This document shows, one piece after another, positions 23,128-31,936 of a DNA stretch of 44,511 nt. The position numbers were made by a program, and so were the translations under genes. This stretch comes from a virus. Location of the stretch: IMG/VR virus record IMGVR_UViG_3300023223_001376, positions 1 to 44,511 of that record, one strand, 5' to 3'. The stretch's first letter is position 1, and every line of letters begins with the position of its first letter. Below the pieces are notes generated by a model. The model saw only the letters and a list, made by a program, of their open reading frames with translations, searched no databases and was not told the DNA's origin.

Positions 23128-24135
23128 ATGGCTAATATAGGTAGTGGAGGTGGGACTGGATACCCCTCGGCAATAGATACTCAGAGTCCTCCTGAATCTG
23201 GTGCTACTCTAGCCCGATCAGACGTTCCAAATGATCTAGCTGCTGCTGTTATAGCTATTGAAACTGAGTTAGGGACTAATCCTTCTGGTAGTGAAGCCGA
23301 TGTTAAGACTTTTCTTCAAACTGAGCATGATGTTGATGGGAGTCATGGAGCTATAACACCTACTAAGATCATTAATGGTGGGGACTTTCTCTTTAGTGTT
23401 GGTTCAAGTGTCTCTTCTGCATCGGCGTTAGGTCTTGGTGATGGGACAATCTTTGATGTTACTGGTACAGTTAATATTGATAGTATTGGGACTAAGGGAG
23501 TAGGGGGATACATAATCCTAAGTTTTAGTGATATTCTAACTCTAACTGATGATGATGATAATCTTAAGTTAGGCGGTGGTGATCTTATAACTAAGAATGG
23601 TACAACTATCCCTTTGTACGAGTATGCGGTTGGAAAGTGGAGATTGGTAGGGTTAAACCATTCTTCTCCTCCTAAGATAGGAGATGGTACACCTAATACC
23701 ATACAGGCATCAAGTTTTAAAGGAGCAGTTGGTCAGGATATTACTGAGTTTGATAATTCGACTTTAACCGCCAGTGCCACGAAAGTCCCCACTAACACGG
23801 CTGTTTTAAATGCTATTGGGAGCTCTTCTGTCGCAGCAAAAGCGTGGTTGCGATATAATCAAGCAAGTCCTGCAATCAACGCCTCGTTTAATATTACCTC
23901 AATAACAGATGTTAGCCCAGGAATTTGGGATGTTAATTTTACTACTAATTTCTTCTCTCCTAGTTATGCTATGGCAGGAATTACTACAGATGCTATAAGT
24001 GGGGGGCCGGGTGTTGTTACCCAAGATATAGGTACTGCTACCACAGGAGGAACATCTAGGATGAAAACCACAAGAGTTAGTAATGATGTGGCGGCTGATG
24101 GGGTCAACTTTGCTGCATTTTTTGGAGACCAATAA
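23128..24135 (+). CDS. Tail fibre protein with conserved C-terminal domain
   Basis: The N-terminus (ANIGSGGGTGYPSAIDTQS ... AIETELGTNPSGS) is a common phage fibre attachment segment. A middle beta part ends YAVGKWRLVGL, reminiscent of the ends of 6249-6617 and 6665-7027. Residues about 238-280 (AKAWLRYNQASPAINASFNI ... DVNFTTNF) match the conserved C-terminal fibre domain in which a KAW..F motif is followed by SFNITSITD. Probably the receptor-binding fibre. The stop overlaps the next ATG (TAATG). Confidence 0.82.
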   Translation: MANIGSGGGTGYPSAIDTQSPPESGATLARSDVPNDLAAAVIAIETELGTNPSGSEADVKTFLQTEHDVDGSHGAITPTKIINGGDFLFSVGSSVSSASALGLGDGTIFDVTGTVNIDSIGTKGVGGYIILSFSDILTLTDDDDNLKLGGGDLITKNGTTIPLYEYAVGKWRLVGLNHSSPPKIGDGTPNTIQASSFKGAVGQDITEFDNSTLTASATKVPTNTAVLNAIGSSSVAAKAWLRYNQASPAINASFNITSITDVSPGIWDVNFTTNFFSPSYAMAGITTDAISGGPGVVTQDIGTATTGGTSRMKTTRVSNDVAADGVNFAAFFGDQ

Positions 24136-24575
24136 TGACAAAAAGAATTATTTATGAAAATAATGATGGTGGTGTTTCCATTGTAATTCCGGCTATTGAA
24201 GACATGGATGCTGTTATTAGAAAGAGCGTACCTGAGGGCACCCCTTATGAAATTATCGAAGCTGCAGATATCCCGTCCGATCGCATTTTTCGTGATGCCT
24301 GGAGTAAAAATGGAACAACCATTGATGTAGATATGCCAAAGGCACGGCTTATTCATATGGACCGTATCCGTAAAGTCCGGGACGAGGAGCTTGATAAAAC
24401 TGACCAGGAATTATTGCGAGCGATTGAGGATGGAGAAGATATCGTTCCTATCAAAGATAGGCGACAAAAATTAAGGGATATTCCTCAAGACTTTGACTTG
24501 GAAACTGCTGCAACGCCGGAAGAATTAAAAGAATTGTGGCCGCCTGAATTATTAAATAAACTAGTGAGGTATTGA
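24135..24575 (+). CDS. Fibre-associated / tail assembly chaperone-like protein
   Basis: A 146-residue protein with the conserved phage pattern IIYENNDGGVSIVIPA, YEIIEAADIPSDRIFRDAW, DMPKARLIHMDRIRKVRDEEL and TPEELKELWPPELL. Proteins of this family sit next to fibre genes and are often annotated as tail assembly or fibre-accessory proteins; the biochemical role is not settled. It is rich in CGT/CGG arginine codons unlike the surrounding AGG-rich genes, so the fibre region was probably exchanged. Confidence 0.75.
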   Translation: MTKRIIYENNDGGVSIVIPAIEDMDAVIRKSVPEGTPYEIIEAADIPSDRIFRDAWSKNGTTIDVDMPKARLIHMDRIRKVRDEELDKTDQELLRAIEDGEDIVPIKDRRQKLRDIPQDFDLETAATPEELKELWPPELLNKLVRY

Positions 24576-24602
24576 TCTAAACCTTAGGTGAGGTAACGTA
24601 GA

Positions 24603-25307
24603 ATGATAGAACATATTCCTTTATTCATAGAAAATGATTTTTTTGGTCTCCTGGCTCCTATAATGGGGATATTTGGGTTTGGTGGAAGTAAGAGTTCTTC
24701 TGAGAGTCAAAGTACAGTCAATCCTGATATCCTTGAACAGATTCAAGGAATTTTTGGAGATGTTGATCCTAAGGTTAGGGACTTAGCATTAGAGGCATTA
24801 GAAACACTTAGAGGGGAGCAAGGGAGAGGTATAGCAGGTGGGGTTGGTGCTTTTAACTTTAGCGATTTCCTACAAGGGTCTGATATAGGGAAGCAGCTTC
24901 AAGAGACTCTCCTTAATCCTGGTTTTACTCCTTCTACTTCAGGAGAACAGGCTCTTATCGGCTCAGTAAGGGATCAAATCCTTGGATCAACTGCATTGAA
25001 AGGATTGAAGCCTACTACTGGAGCTATTACACAAGGGATTTCTCCAACTCTATTAAAGCTAAGACAGAATAGGATTCAGAATCTATCTGGGGCTTTTCAG
25101 CGTGAACTAGGAGGGACCCTTACAGGAAGGCAGCAGGATATCACACAGAGAGGTCAGACGATTGGAGGGGAGCAATCTCAGATTGATTCTGTTCTGAACA
25201 ATTTTCTTTCCCTATTGAGCCTTGGGCGACAAACTCCAGTGGTTAGGGGAGGGGGTGGTCAAAGTACTAGTTCAGGTAGTTCAGGTAGTATCGGTATTAA
25301 ATTTTAG
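24603..25307 (+). CDS. Internal virion / ejection protein 1
   Basis: A 234-residue protein starting with a hydrophobic segment (FFGLLAPIMGIFGFGG) and then Ser- and Gln-rich helices (QSTVNPDILEQIQGIFGD; RQQDITQRGQTIGGEQSQID), ending in a Gly/Ser tail. Small hydrophobic plus Gln-rich proteins after the tail genes are typical of podoviral DNA-ejection proteins (P22 gp7/gp20-like in arrangement). The two genes that follow continue the set. Confidence 0.65.
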   Translation: MIEHIPLFIENDFFGLLAPIMGIFGFGGSKSSSESQSTVNPDILEQIQGIFGDVDPKVRDLALEALETLRGEQGRGIAGGVGAFNFSDFLQGSDIGKQLQETLLNPGFTPSTSGEQALIGSVRDQILGSTALKGLKPTTGAITQGISPTLLKLRQNRIQNLSGAFQRELGGTLTGRQQDITQRGQTIGGEQSQIDSVLNNFLSLLSLGRQTPVVRGGGGQSTSSGSSGSIGIKF

Positions 25308-25323
25308 TAATAGGAGAGATGAT

Positions 25324-27057
25324 ATGGCTACAGCTTTCAGGGATTTTTCAAGGGGTGCAGGGGGAAGGAGAGGAACTGCTACTCTAGGAGGTGGAAGCAC
25401 CTCCTCTACTACTTCTAAATCTAGTTCTATTGATATTGATGCTACTGGTTTATTAGACTTTTTTAAACAGAGAGATCAGGATAAGGCTGATAGGAACTTT
25501 CTTAAGAAGAACGCAGAGGATTTCGGTTTCACTCCGGATGAGATTGATGATTTCTCTAGAGAGGATTTAAGAAGCTTAAAGAGTGGTCTTCTTAAGGAGA
25601 GTGTAGGAGCAGGAGTTCAAGGAGAAGCAGGCGATATCTTCCGTGATCTTATTAATCAAGTTCCTCAAGATCAGCAGGGAGAATCAGAAGTTCTGCAAGC
25701 TATCTTTGGAGAAGAGGCTCTTCCAGGTACTCAGGTTGATGAGAGGGCCCCTACTGAGGGGATAAGAGAGATGAATGTTCTAGGGTTAGGAGGAGAGCAA
25801 ACTGATCCCAGATTTCCAGTTCAACCGGGCTTATCAGAACAGGAGTTTAATCTAAATGCAATAACTCCCTCTCCAATAATTGAATCTGGTTTGAGTCCAT
25901 CTATTCCAATTGACTCTGTACAACCTCAAGACTTTGGTAAGTTCGTTGATGAATCTACAGACCCTTCACAAAGTCCTATGCAACAGTTGCAGGATGCGTT
26001 AGTACAGATGAACCCACGAGATGCTTTTAGGGTACAGAGTCAGCCTTTCTTTAAAGCTCTGCTTGAGATGGCTAAGCAGAGACCGCAAACAAGCCAGCTT
26101 GTACAGGATGCGGAGGGGAGTATATGGAATGTCACTTTTGATGGAGAGGGAAGGGTTAAAGAGCAAAGGAAGTTGAATATTAAGAAGGCTCCTTCCACTC
26201 TTAAGAGTACTGTTAAAGTTCTTCAAGTTCAAAAGGAGGATGGAAGTTTAGGTATGGATGCAGTTACCTTTGATTCTACAGGTAAGCTCACTCAGCAGGA
26301 GAGTATCCCTGGTGCTGTTCCTAAAACTTTTAAAATTGATGTAAGGAGTCTAACTAAAGGGACAAGAACACAACTTGAGAAGAGGTCATTCACTTTAGCT
26401 AAAAATAAAAGCGAGTTGAATCGGTTGGAGTTTGAGGTTTTTGGGGAGGGAGGAGGCAAAGAAATCTTAAGCGCTCTTGGGGCTCTTAAGAGTTTTGGGC
26501 TTAAAAAACTTGATAAATTAGGACTCTTTGATACAGATACCTTTATAGGGAAAAGAGTTGCTAAGATTGAAGCTATTACTGGGACTAAGTTGACTAAAGA
26601 GGGTAAGAGGCAATTACAAAAGTTTACAAAAGTTCAAAACTTAGCAGGTAAAATTGTAACAGCTTTCCAGAAAGAAATGACTGGTGTAGCTGGACCAATA
26701 GAGACCTTTGATAGACTAGCAGCTATCTCAGTTAACTTGTCTGATAGAGGAGCAGCTGGGATGCAAGCAACTATTGAACTAGCCCGCGATCTTATTAATG
26801 CTGAACAAGACCTCATTAGTAGGGGTATAGGTGCTAGAGATTCACAAGAGTTTATTGCTGCTATGACAGAGAAGGTTGATACTAGTATTGATGCCCTAAG
26901 GATTAAGCATCAAGGTGATAAGGAGATTAGCGATGCTATTTTAGAAGCCGAAGCTGAGGCTGTCTCTGAGTTTAGGGCTAATAGAGGAGGGGAGACTGGG
27001 CTAGAAGAAGGTGAAATATCTTCTACTCTAAGTACCCTGTTAGATTCCATTGATTAA
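25324..27057 (+). CDS. Internal virion / ejection protein 2
   Basis: Start set at ATG 25324 (AGGAGAG upstream); a longer frame from 25222 overlaps the preceding gene without a good site. The 577-residue protein has a Gly/Ser/Thr-rich disordered N-terminus, Gln- and Asp-rich linkers, then a helical C-terminal half (FTKVQNLAGKIVTAFQKEMT; AAGMQATIELARDLINAEQD). No enzymatic motif is visible. Composition and position match podoviral ejection proteins that form the trans-envelope channel. Confidence 0.7.
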   Translation: MATAFRDFSRGAGGRRGTATLGGGSTSSTTSKSSSIDIDATGLLDFFKQRDQDKADRNFLKKNAEDFGFTPDEIDDFSREDLRSLKSGLLKESVGAGVQGEAGDIFRDLINQVPQDQQGESEVLQAIFGEEALPGTQVDERAPTEGIREMNVLGLGGEQTDPRFPVQPGLSEQEFNLNAITPSPIIESGLSPSIPIDSVQPQDFGKFVDESTDPSQSPMQQLQDALVQMNPRDAFRVQSQPFFKALLEMAKQRPQTSQLVQDAEGSIWNVTFDGEGRVKEQRKLNIKKAPSTLKSTVKVLQVQKEDGSLGMDAVTFDSTGKLTQQESIPGAVPKTFKIDVRSLTKGTRTQLEKRSFTLAKNKSELNRLEFEVFGEGGGKEILSALGALKSFGLKKLDKLGLFDTDTFIGKRVAKIEAITGTKLTKEGKRQLQKFTKVQNLAGKIVTAFQKEMTGVAGPIETFDRLAAISVNLSDRGAAGMQATIELARDLINAEQDLISRGIGARDSQEFIAAMTEKVDTSIDALRIKHQGDKEISDAILEAEAEAVSEFRANRGGETGLEEGEISSTLSTLLDSID

Positions 27058-27073
27058 AGGGAGTTAAGATAAA

Positions 27074-29077
27074 ATGCCTCAACTAAAAGTTAAGCAAATA
27101 GAAACCTTAAAGACTCTCCAAGAGAAATTTACAAGAGGGGATATTCTAAGTATAAAGGAGGAACAAGCTCTATCTCTAGCAGAAGAGGAAGGATTAATAG
27201 AGAAGAGAGGTATTTTAGAGAGTGTAGGAACTCAGTTTAGAGGGGAGAAGAGGAAGGCGACTGGAGTTACGGGAATATCTTTACTTCAAGAAGTTAGTGG
27301 TGCGGGTGGAGGGTTAAAGGCTGGAGCAAAGCTAGCTTCCAAACTACCCCTTCCCTTACCTCTTAAGGCTATTGGTGCGGTTGGAGGAGCTATGGGTGGA
27401 AATATATTAGCTCAGTTAGGGATTCAAGGTAAGGAGGAAATTGATACTAAAGAGACTGCTATGTCTGGGCTACTTGAAGCAGTCTTTCCCGTGGTAGGAA
27501 AGGCAGTTGTATCAGGGTTTAAATCTGCGGGAAAAGGTGTTGTGAGTGTAGTTAAGAGGCGGGTTGGTCAGGATATTGGTAAGTCCAGGATTCTTCAAAG
27601 ACTAGCTGGAGCGAGTTCTAGGCCGGCACCCTTTAAAAGTCCTGTTGCCAAAGACTTAGCTAGAGAGACTCAAAAGGCTGGAATAGTTGTGCCACTAGCA
27701 GCAGTGTTTGAAGGGAAACTCCTTTCCACTATGGACTCTCTTGCTTCTAAGTCTCTGACTGGTAGTCTAGGTATGGCCAAGCAGACTAGAACTACTCAAG
27801 AATTGCTGGAAAGTAGTATAGAGGCCTTTGCTACGAAGTTTACACTAAGTGCTTCTCCTCTAGAGATAGCCAAGCAACTGCATAAGGCTTTGAATGATGA
27901 TCTTACAACCTTTACGAGTTTAAGGAATAAGATGGTTAATAGGCTAGATATCGCAGCTTTAGGACGAGAAGGAGCTAAGATTGATCTAAGCTTTATGGGG
28001 AGGGAAAGCGTAAGTTTTAAGGAGGCTCTTAGTATCCTAAAGGCTACTAAAAGTAGGAAGTTTATTTCTAAGATAAAGGGAGCGATGTTGAAGAGTGCTA
28101 AACGACTCGATTCGACTCCTATCACCGTCGATCCGGATGTAGCTAAAGCAGCTTTTCCAGAGAACTCATTCTTAGCTAAGGAGTTAGCAGAGATAGAAGC
28201 CAGACAGACTCTCCAATCCTCTGGGAGCTTTATAGAGGATGTTAGAATAGCCTTAGGCTTGACTGATAAGATGGGAGCAAAGTTTAACCAAACTATTATA
28301 AAGCGACTGGCTAACACCAACCCGGAGGAGCTGCTTGACTTACTACTCTCTACAGGAAGGCCAGATACCGTTAGAACTCTTTTTAGAATGAAGGATATTG
28401 ATGGTAAACCCCTCCTAAGTGAGGATACAAAGGATGGTATTAGGGCAGTTTTCCTAGGACTTAAAGGAGAGGGTGGAGGATTACTTTCAAGAGCTTCTGA
28501 GACTGTTGGTGCAGTTACTATAATTGATGGTAAAAAGCTTCTGGCGGATATCGCTAAATTTGAGAAGTTACTTGGAAAGGGAGCTTCTATGGCCTTGTTC
28601 CCTGGTACTGGTCTGCAAGGAGTGAAGAGATTTGGTAGGATGCTTGAAGTTTTACAAAGTTCTAGAGGAGAAGGGTCTGGAGCTATGGCATTGTTCCTCC
28701 AAACTCCGGGAGCTGTTGCCTCTATCGCTATAACAGTAGCTGGGGCCGTTGCAGGTGAAGATGTATTGAACACTACTACCATGTTAGGCTTAGCAGGAGC
28801 AGGTACTATATTACTTGGACCTAAGGCTCTTACTAAGATGCTTACTAATCCTAAGACCTTTGAAGCCTTTGCAAAAGGATTTGAGAAGAGGTTAAAGAGA
28901 CCAGATGATCTTACTTTTTACCTTAGCACTATTGCTGCGCAAATGGCTAAGGATGGTGATGATGTTCAGTTTGTAGATCAGGAAGAGACAGAGGAACTCA
29001 TTGATATGCAGAGAAAGCAACAACTAAGAGAGACTCAACAAGGATTGTTAGAGAGAATTGGGAACGCACCTATTTAA
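27074..29077 (+). CDS. Internal virion / ejection protein 3 with hydrophobic segments
   Basis: A 667-residue, mainly helical protein. Hydrophobic Gly/Ala-rich segments occur near residues 90-115 (PLPLPLKAIGAVGGAMGG) and 540-590 (PGAVASIAITVAGAVAGEDV, MLGLAGAGTILLGPKAL), suitable for insertion into the host envelope. No lysozyme or protease signature seen. Third of three consecutive ejection-type proteins; T7 and P22 also use three. Confidence 0.7.
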   Translation: MPQLKVKQIETLKTLQEKFTRGDILSIKEEQALSLAEEEGLIEKRGILESVGTQFRGEKRKATGVTGISLLQEVSGAGGGLKAGAKLASKLPLPLPLKAIGAVGGAMGGNILAQLGIQGKEEIDTKETAMSGLLEAVFPVVGKAVVSGFKSAGKGVVSVVKRRVGQDIGKSRILQRLAGASSRPAPFKSPVAKDLARETQKAGIVVPLAAVFEGKLLSTMDSLASKSLTGSLGMAKQTRTTQELLESSIEAFATKFTLSASPLEIAKQLHKALNDDLTTFTSLRNKMVNRLDIAALGREGAKIDLSFMGRESVSFKEALSILKATKSRKFISKIKGAMLKSAKRLDSTPITVDPDVAKAAFPENSFLAKELAEIEARQTLQSSGSFIEDVRIALGLTDKMGAKFNQTIIKRLANTNPEELLDLLLSTGRPDTVRTLFRMKDIDGKPLLSEDTKDGIRAVFLGLKGEGGGLLSRASETVGAVTIIDGKKLLADIAKFEKLLGKGASMALFPGTGLQGVKRFGRMLEVLQSSRGEGSGAMALFLQTPGAVASIAITVAGAVAGEDVLNTTTMLGLAGAGTILLGPKALTKMLTNPKTFEAFAKGFEKRLKRPDDLTFYLSTIAAQMAKDGDDVQFVDQEETEELIDMQRKQQLRETQQGLLERIGNAPI

Positions 29078-29096
29078 GGGGGAGGGTAATTGAAGG

Positions 29097-29378
29097 ATGG
29101 AAGAACTTTTCGGTACGTCAGGGTTGGCTGTAATAGGATTCTTGATAGCTACACTAGTTTTAACATGGAGAATCCTATGGAAGGGTCTCCTAGATAGAAT
29201 GGATAGACTTGATGTTAAGATGGGAAAAATGCATGAGAAGCTGGATACGCATCTTGGGACTAACTATGAGGATAGAGATAAGTTTGTTCTTAAAACCTAC
29301 ATAGAGACCGATATAAAACCTTGGATAAAAAGTATTGAAGGTAAGGTGCAAAAATTAGTGGAGAAGGTTAATCTTTAA
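29097..29378 (+). CDS. Single-span membrane protein, holin-like
   Basis: A 93-residue protein with one transmembrane helix at about residues 8-24 (SGLAVIGFLIATLVLTW), followed by an amphipathic/coiled-coil stretch (LLDRMDRLDVKMGKMHEKLD) and a charged end. Last gene of the late operon. The layout fits a class III-type holin or an inner-membrane spanin component; neither is proven. Its last 11 bases overlap the convergent gene. Confidence 0.6.
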   Translation: MEELFGTSGLAVIGFLIATLVLTWRILWKGLLDRMDRLDVKMGKMHEKLDTHLGTNYEDRDKFVLKTYIETDIKPWIKSIEGKVQKLVEKVNL

Positions 29379-29399
29379 GGAGTGAATAAACCTCTCCAC
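29358..29399. terminator. Bidirectional terminator at the convergent gene ends
   Basis: GTGGAGA-A-GGTT (29358-29369, one bulged A) pairs with AACCTCTCCAC (29389-29399). On the plus strand CTTTTG follows; on the minus strand TAATTTTTG follows. Stop codons of both convergent genes lie in this hairpin, so both transcripts would end here. Confidence 0.75.
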
Positions 29400-30612
29400 C
29401 TTTTGCTGAGTATCCCCTTTCAATAGTTCTCTGCTCAATCAAAGTCCCTAGAATCTCCTTCAACTCCTTTGTGTTGACATATCTACTTATACTTTGGAGC
29501 ATTTTATGGTAGGGGAGGGGATAGTTCTTCCCTCTTCTCCTTGCCCTTTTCATGATGTCAATAACTCGGTCAAAATGCTTTGATTGTTTCGAGTATAGTC
29601 CCCCTCTAAAAGCCTTAGGCATGAGGACTTCTGCCTTCTTTAATATAGTAAGGGCAGTTGAGATATGCCACTCTTCTATCTTTAAGTCCTCCTTACTCAC
29701 TCGGTGGAAGTCTCCACTTGATAAGCACATAGCTATTTTAAGAACATGATCCTGCTTCCTCCCAGCATATCCCCTCAACCTAGTATCATCTTCTTCCATC
29801 CTCTTAGTATACCAATTTTTGAACAATTCTCTCCCCTCCTCAGTCCACTTGAATCCTCCCTGAAATCCTCTCATCCTCGTTGATAGATCATTAAACAGAA
29901 AGGGTCGTAGGGACTTCTCCTCAGCTGGAGCCTCACCAAAAGGATTTGTGAGTCTTGGTCTATCCCCTACTATGAACATAACTCTCCCAGTAAAGCCCCC
30001 TTCAATAGCATCGGCAGGGAGATTAGTAGCCATCCAGTCTAGAGTAGTAGCTCCAAGTAGATTGATACAAGGTTGCTTGATGATATCATTCCCAGCCGTC
30101 TTCGTCTTAACTACATATAAAGAGGGGCAGGTGTATAGAGAGGTAAGGAGAGGGATAATTCCTGTTTTGAATGAGTCTGCTCCAAAGAACGTAGCAAGCT
30201 CTGTGACAAAGATGAGGACAAAATTAGGATTTATCATCTGCTCCTTACAAAGCTCTTTAGTAAGCATTTGCGGAGTCATAGAATCCTGAATGATATTAAT
30301 GAGGTGTTCATCTACAAAGAAGGAGTCCCTAGCCTTTTCAATCGCTGTACTCTTTCTACAATAGGCACTTTCCGCAACTACTATGATGTACTGGTTAGGG
30401 TAGAGGTTATAACCAGTATCTCTAGGCATCCATACCCTCCGGTTCAGAACACTTGAAATAGTTGATAGCCCAGTCCATACATGGAAGCTGGAGGGAGACT
30501 CTAGGGAGTTTGTGAATCCTAGGTATTGATACAGCCAGTTTTCCTTTGGTAGTTTTGCTAGTCCTTCTTCTGCTAAGTCTACATTAGTGATCTTACTTAT
30601 TAGTTTATCCAT
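29368..30612 (-). CDS. DUF3987-like P-loop protein (primase/helicase-associated)
   Basis: A 414-residue protein with the DUF3987/YfjI-type layout: FHVWTGLSTISSVLNRRVWM, then YPNQYIIVVAESAYCRKSTA at about residues 71-90, which sits where the Walker A loop belongs, then VLIFVTELATFFG in the Walker B place. The loop has CRKS rather than GKS/T, a form seen in phage members. Relatives sit in replication modules and are thought to be helicase- or primase-linked. It is the last gene of the leftward arm. Confidence 0.75.
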   Translation of the reverse strand: MDKLISKITNVDLAEEGLAKLPKENWLYQYLGFTNSLESPSSFHVWTGLSTISSVLNRRVWMPRDTGYNLYPNQYIIVVAESAYCRKSTAIEKARDSFFVDEHLINIIQDSMTPQMLTKELCKEQMINPNFVLIFVTELATFFGADSFKTGIIPLLTSLYTCPSLYVVKTKTAGNDIIKQPCINLLGATTLDWMATNLPADAIEGGFTGRVMFIVGDRPRLTNPFGEAPAEEKSLRPFLFNDLSTRMRGFQGGFKWTEEGRELFKNWYTKRMEEDDTRLRGYAGRKQDHVLKIAMCLSSGDFHRVSKEDLKIEEWHISTALTILKKAEVLMPKAFRGGLYSKQSKHFDRVIDIMKRARRRGKNYPLPYHKMLQSISRYVNTKELKEILGTLIEQRTIERGYSAKGGEVYSLLKD

Positions 30613-30636
30613 TTTCTCTCAATCGACTTACTAATA

Positions 30637-30864
30637 TTAATTCTGCCTGCCTATGAGACTCCCAACCCTCCTCATAATACTATTTACAACTAGAACTATA
30701 TTAGGAGGTTTAACATTGGATAAGAGGTTATTGTGGCAACGCCCCTCCTTCTCGTCAGGTGCTTGTAATAGTAAGACATAACCTATCTCCATCTCATCTT
30801 TATAATAATTGTCTAGCAGCATTTCTATCTCTTTAGTTCTCCTTTTAAACTCTTTACTTTTCAT
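30637..30864 (-). CDS. Hypothetical early protein, 75 aa
   Basis: A 75-residue basic protein, mostly helical at the N-terminus (KEFKRRTKEIEMLLDNYYKD) and then beta-like (PPNIVLVVNSIMRR). It overlaps the upstream DD-peptidase gene by 4 bases (ATGA). No family recognised. Confidence 0.7.
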   Translation of the reverse strand: MKSKEFKRRTKEIEMLLDNYYKDEMEIGYVLLLQAPDEKEGRCHNNLLSNVKPPNIVLVVNSIMRRVGSLIGRQN

Positions 30865-31364
30865 CCCCCTTCCTCCTTTATTCCTGCAATAGATAGATAA
30901 CTTAGAATCTTATCAATCTTATTTTCTATACTTATCAATCTTGCTATACCTTCTTCCTCTGCCTCCCTTTCTCTATCTTTATATACCTCTCCTAAAAGCT
31001 CTTGATGTTCTTCTTCTACCAAGGAAGGAGGGTCGAACTCTACATCTTTTGGATCAAACTCTATATGGATATGATCCTCCTCTATAACTACATCATATTC
31101 ATCCCCTAGTAGATTTTCAAGCTCCTTCTTAAACCTAGTCTGATCTTCTCCGTTCATTCCCCAAGTCCTCATGTCAAAGGCTTGTCCCTTTGAGTGGAGG
31201 GATGGAGGTTTGTGATAGTCAGTAACTGAGGTTAGAATCAAATCCCTTTTAAACATCTTCTCCAACAACGCATCTGTTATGATAATGGCTAGGAGAATCT
31301 CGGTCTGCATCCCTTTAATCATTGCATCTGTTCCTTTCTTGCCATAATTTTTTATAGATATCAT
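30861..31364 (-). CDS. M15-like DD-peptidase, candidate endolysin
   Basis: The pattern SLHSKGQAFDMRTW (H57, D64) followed by DHIHIEFD (H98, H100) matches the zinc-binding HxxxxxxD...HxH signature of the M15/VanY/hedgehog-fold peptidases that cut peptidoglycan cross-links. The N-terminus lacks an obvious signal peptide; the C-terminal 60 residues are acidic helices (EEEHQELLGEVYKDRERE). Likely the lytic enzyme, but here it is in the leftward arm rather than beside the holin-like gene. The start ATG overlaps the upstream stop by 4 bases with GGAG 7 bases before. Confidence 0.8.
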   Translation of the reverse strand: MISIKNYGKKGTDAMIKGMQTEILLAIIITDALLEKMFKRDLILTSVTDYHKPPSLHSKGQAFDMRTWGMNGEDQTRFKKELENLLGDEYDVVIEEDHIHIEFDPKDVEFDPPSLVEEEHQELLGEVYKDREREAEEEGIARLISIENKIDKILSYLSIAGIKEEGG

Positions 31365-31717
31365 CTGATCACTCCGTCCTTTCTATTTTCATTATCATCA
31401 AAATACATAGCCATTGCAGAATTTACAGAAATCTTTGCTAGGTGATCCTCAGTCCTATCTCCATCTTTATACTTGTTCAGGTGATACTCTATATGGTTGA
31501 GACATACATGAATTGGGAAACCCATCTTCCAATTATTATCTCCGTGCGTTTCTGCCCCTTCTGCCCATATCTTAGCCTCTCTCCTCGTAGCACAAGCAGG
31601 AGCTAGATCAAACCTCCATTCCTCTACGTCCATACTCCTAGTAGCTCCACTTTTAAATAATCTTAATTGCTCTCTTATCTTATCAGTTTCTTTCTCTATC
31701 CCGCTAGATTGATTCAT
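31361..31717 (-). CDS. dATP/dGTP diphosphohydrolase-like protein (DUF5664/MazG-like)
   Basis: Start set at ATG 31717 (AAAAAGGAGAG upstream). The sequence WRFDLAPACATRREAKIWAE, GAETHGDNNWKMGFPIHVCL and YHLNKYKDGDRTEDHLAKIS matches the DUF5664 domain, which InterPro names a dATP/dGTP diphosphohydrolase N-terminal domain and which is MazG-like. It would hydrolyse purine dNTPs and so shape the nucleotide pool. It has 118 residues. No PurZ-like enzyme is visible here, so diaminopurine DNA is not indicated. Confidence 0.8.
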   Translation of the reverse strand: MNQSSGIEKETDKIREQLRLFKSGATRSMDVEEWRFDLAPACATRREAKIWAEGAETHGDNNWKMGFPIHVCLNHIEYHLNKYKDGDRTEDHLAKISVNSAMAMYFDDNENRKDGVIR

Positions 31718-31889
31718 CTTTACTCTCCTTTTTAGGTTCAATCTTATAAGAAGGGTAAGTAGGGTGAGTAATGACGTCCCACTCACCATCCCTCTTCTTA
31801 GTTATCCATAGTATAACTTTAACTTCTTCCTCAACTCTAGCATTCTCGGTGAGTTGGTCAATCAACTTCTCCCATGTTATATTACTCAT
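31704..31889 (-). CDS. Hypothetical early protein, 61 aa
   Basis: A 61-residue charged protein (WEKLIDQLTENARVEEEVKV; KKRDGEWDVITHPTYP) overlapping the start of the nucleotide-hydrolase gene by 14 bases. No motif recognised. Its small size and coupling suggest an accessory role, but nothing further can be said. Confidence 0.6.
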   Translation of the reverse strand: MSNITWEKLIDQLTENARVEEEVKVILWITKKRDGEWDVITHPTYPSYKIEPKKESKDESI

Positions 31890-31936
31890 CCTTAGCCTCT
31901 ATGAAAATGTTGTATATTTCTCCTTAATAGTGCGAA

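Noticed and set aside
25222-25323. Upstream start for the second ejection protein
   Set aside because: It would run across the end of the preceding gene; ATG 25324 has a better site.
27796-28782. 328-codon minus-strand frame
   Set aside because: It lies antisense within the ejection protein gene 27074-29077, has a Ser/Leu/Pro-rich composition typical of antisense frames in AT-rich DNA, and has no leader or partner.
31361-31717. Evidence for a diaminopurine (Z) genome
   Set aside because: A dATP/dGTP-hydrolase-like protein is present, but no PurZ-like or other Z-pathway enzyme was seen, so the base change is not supported.
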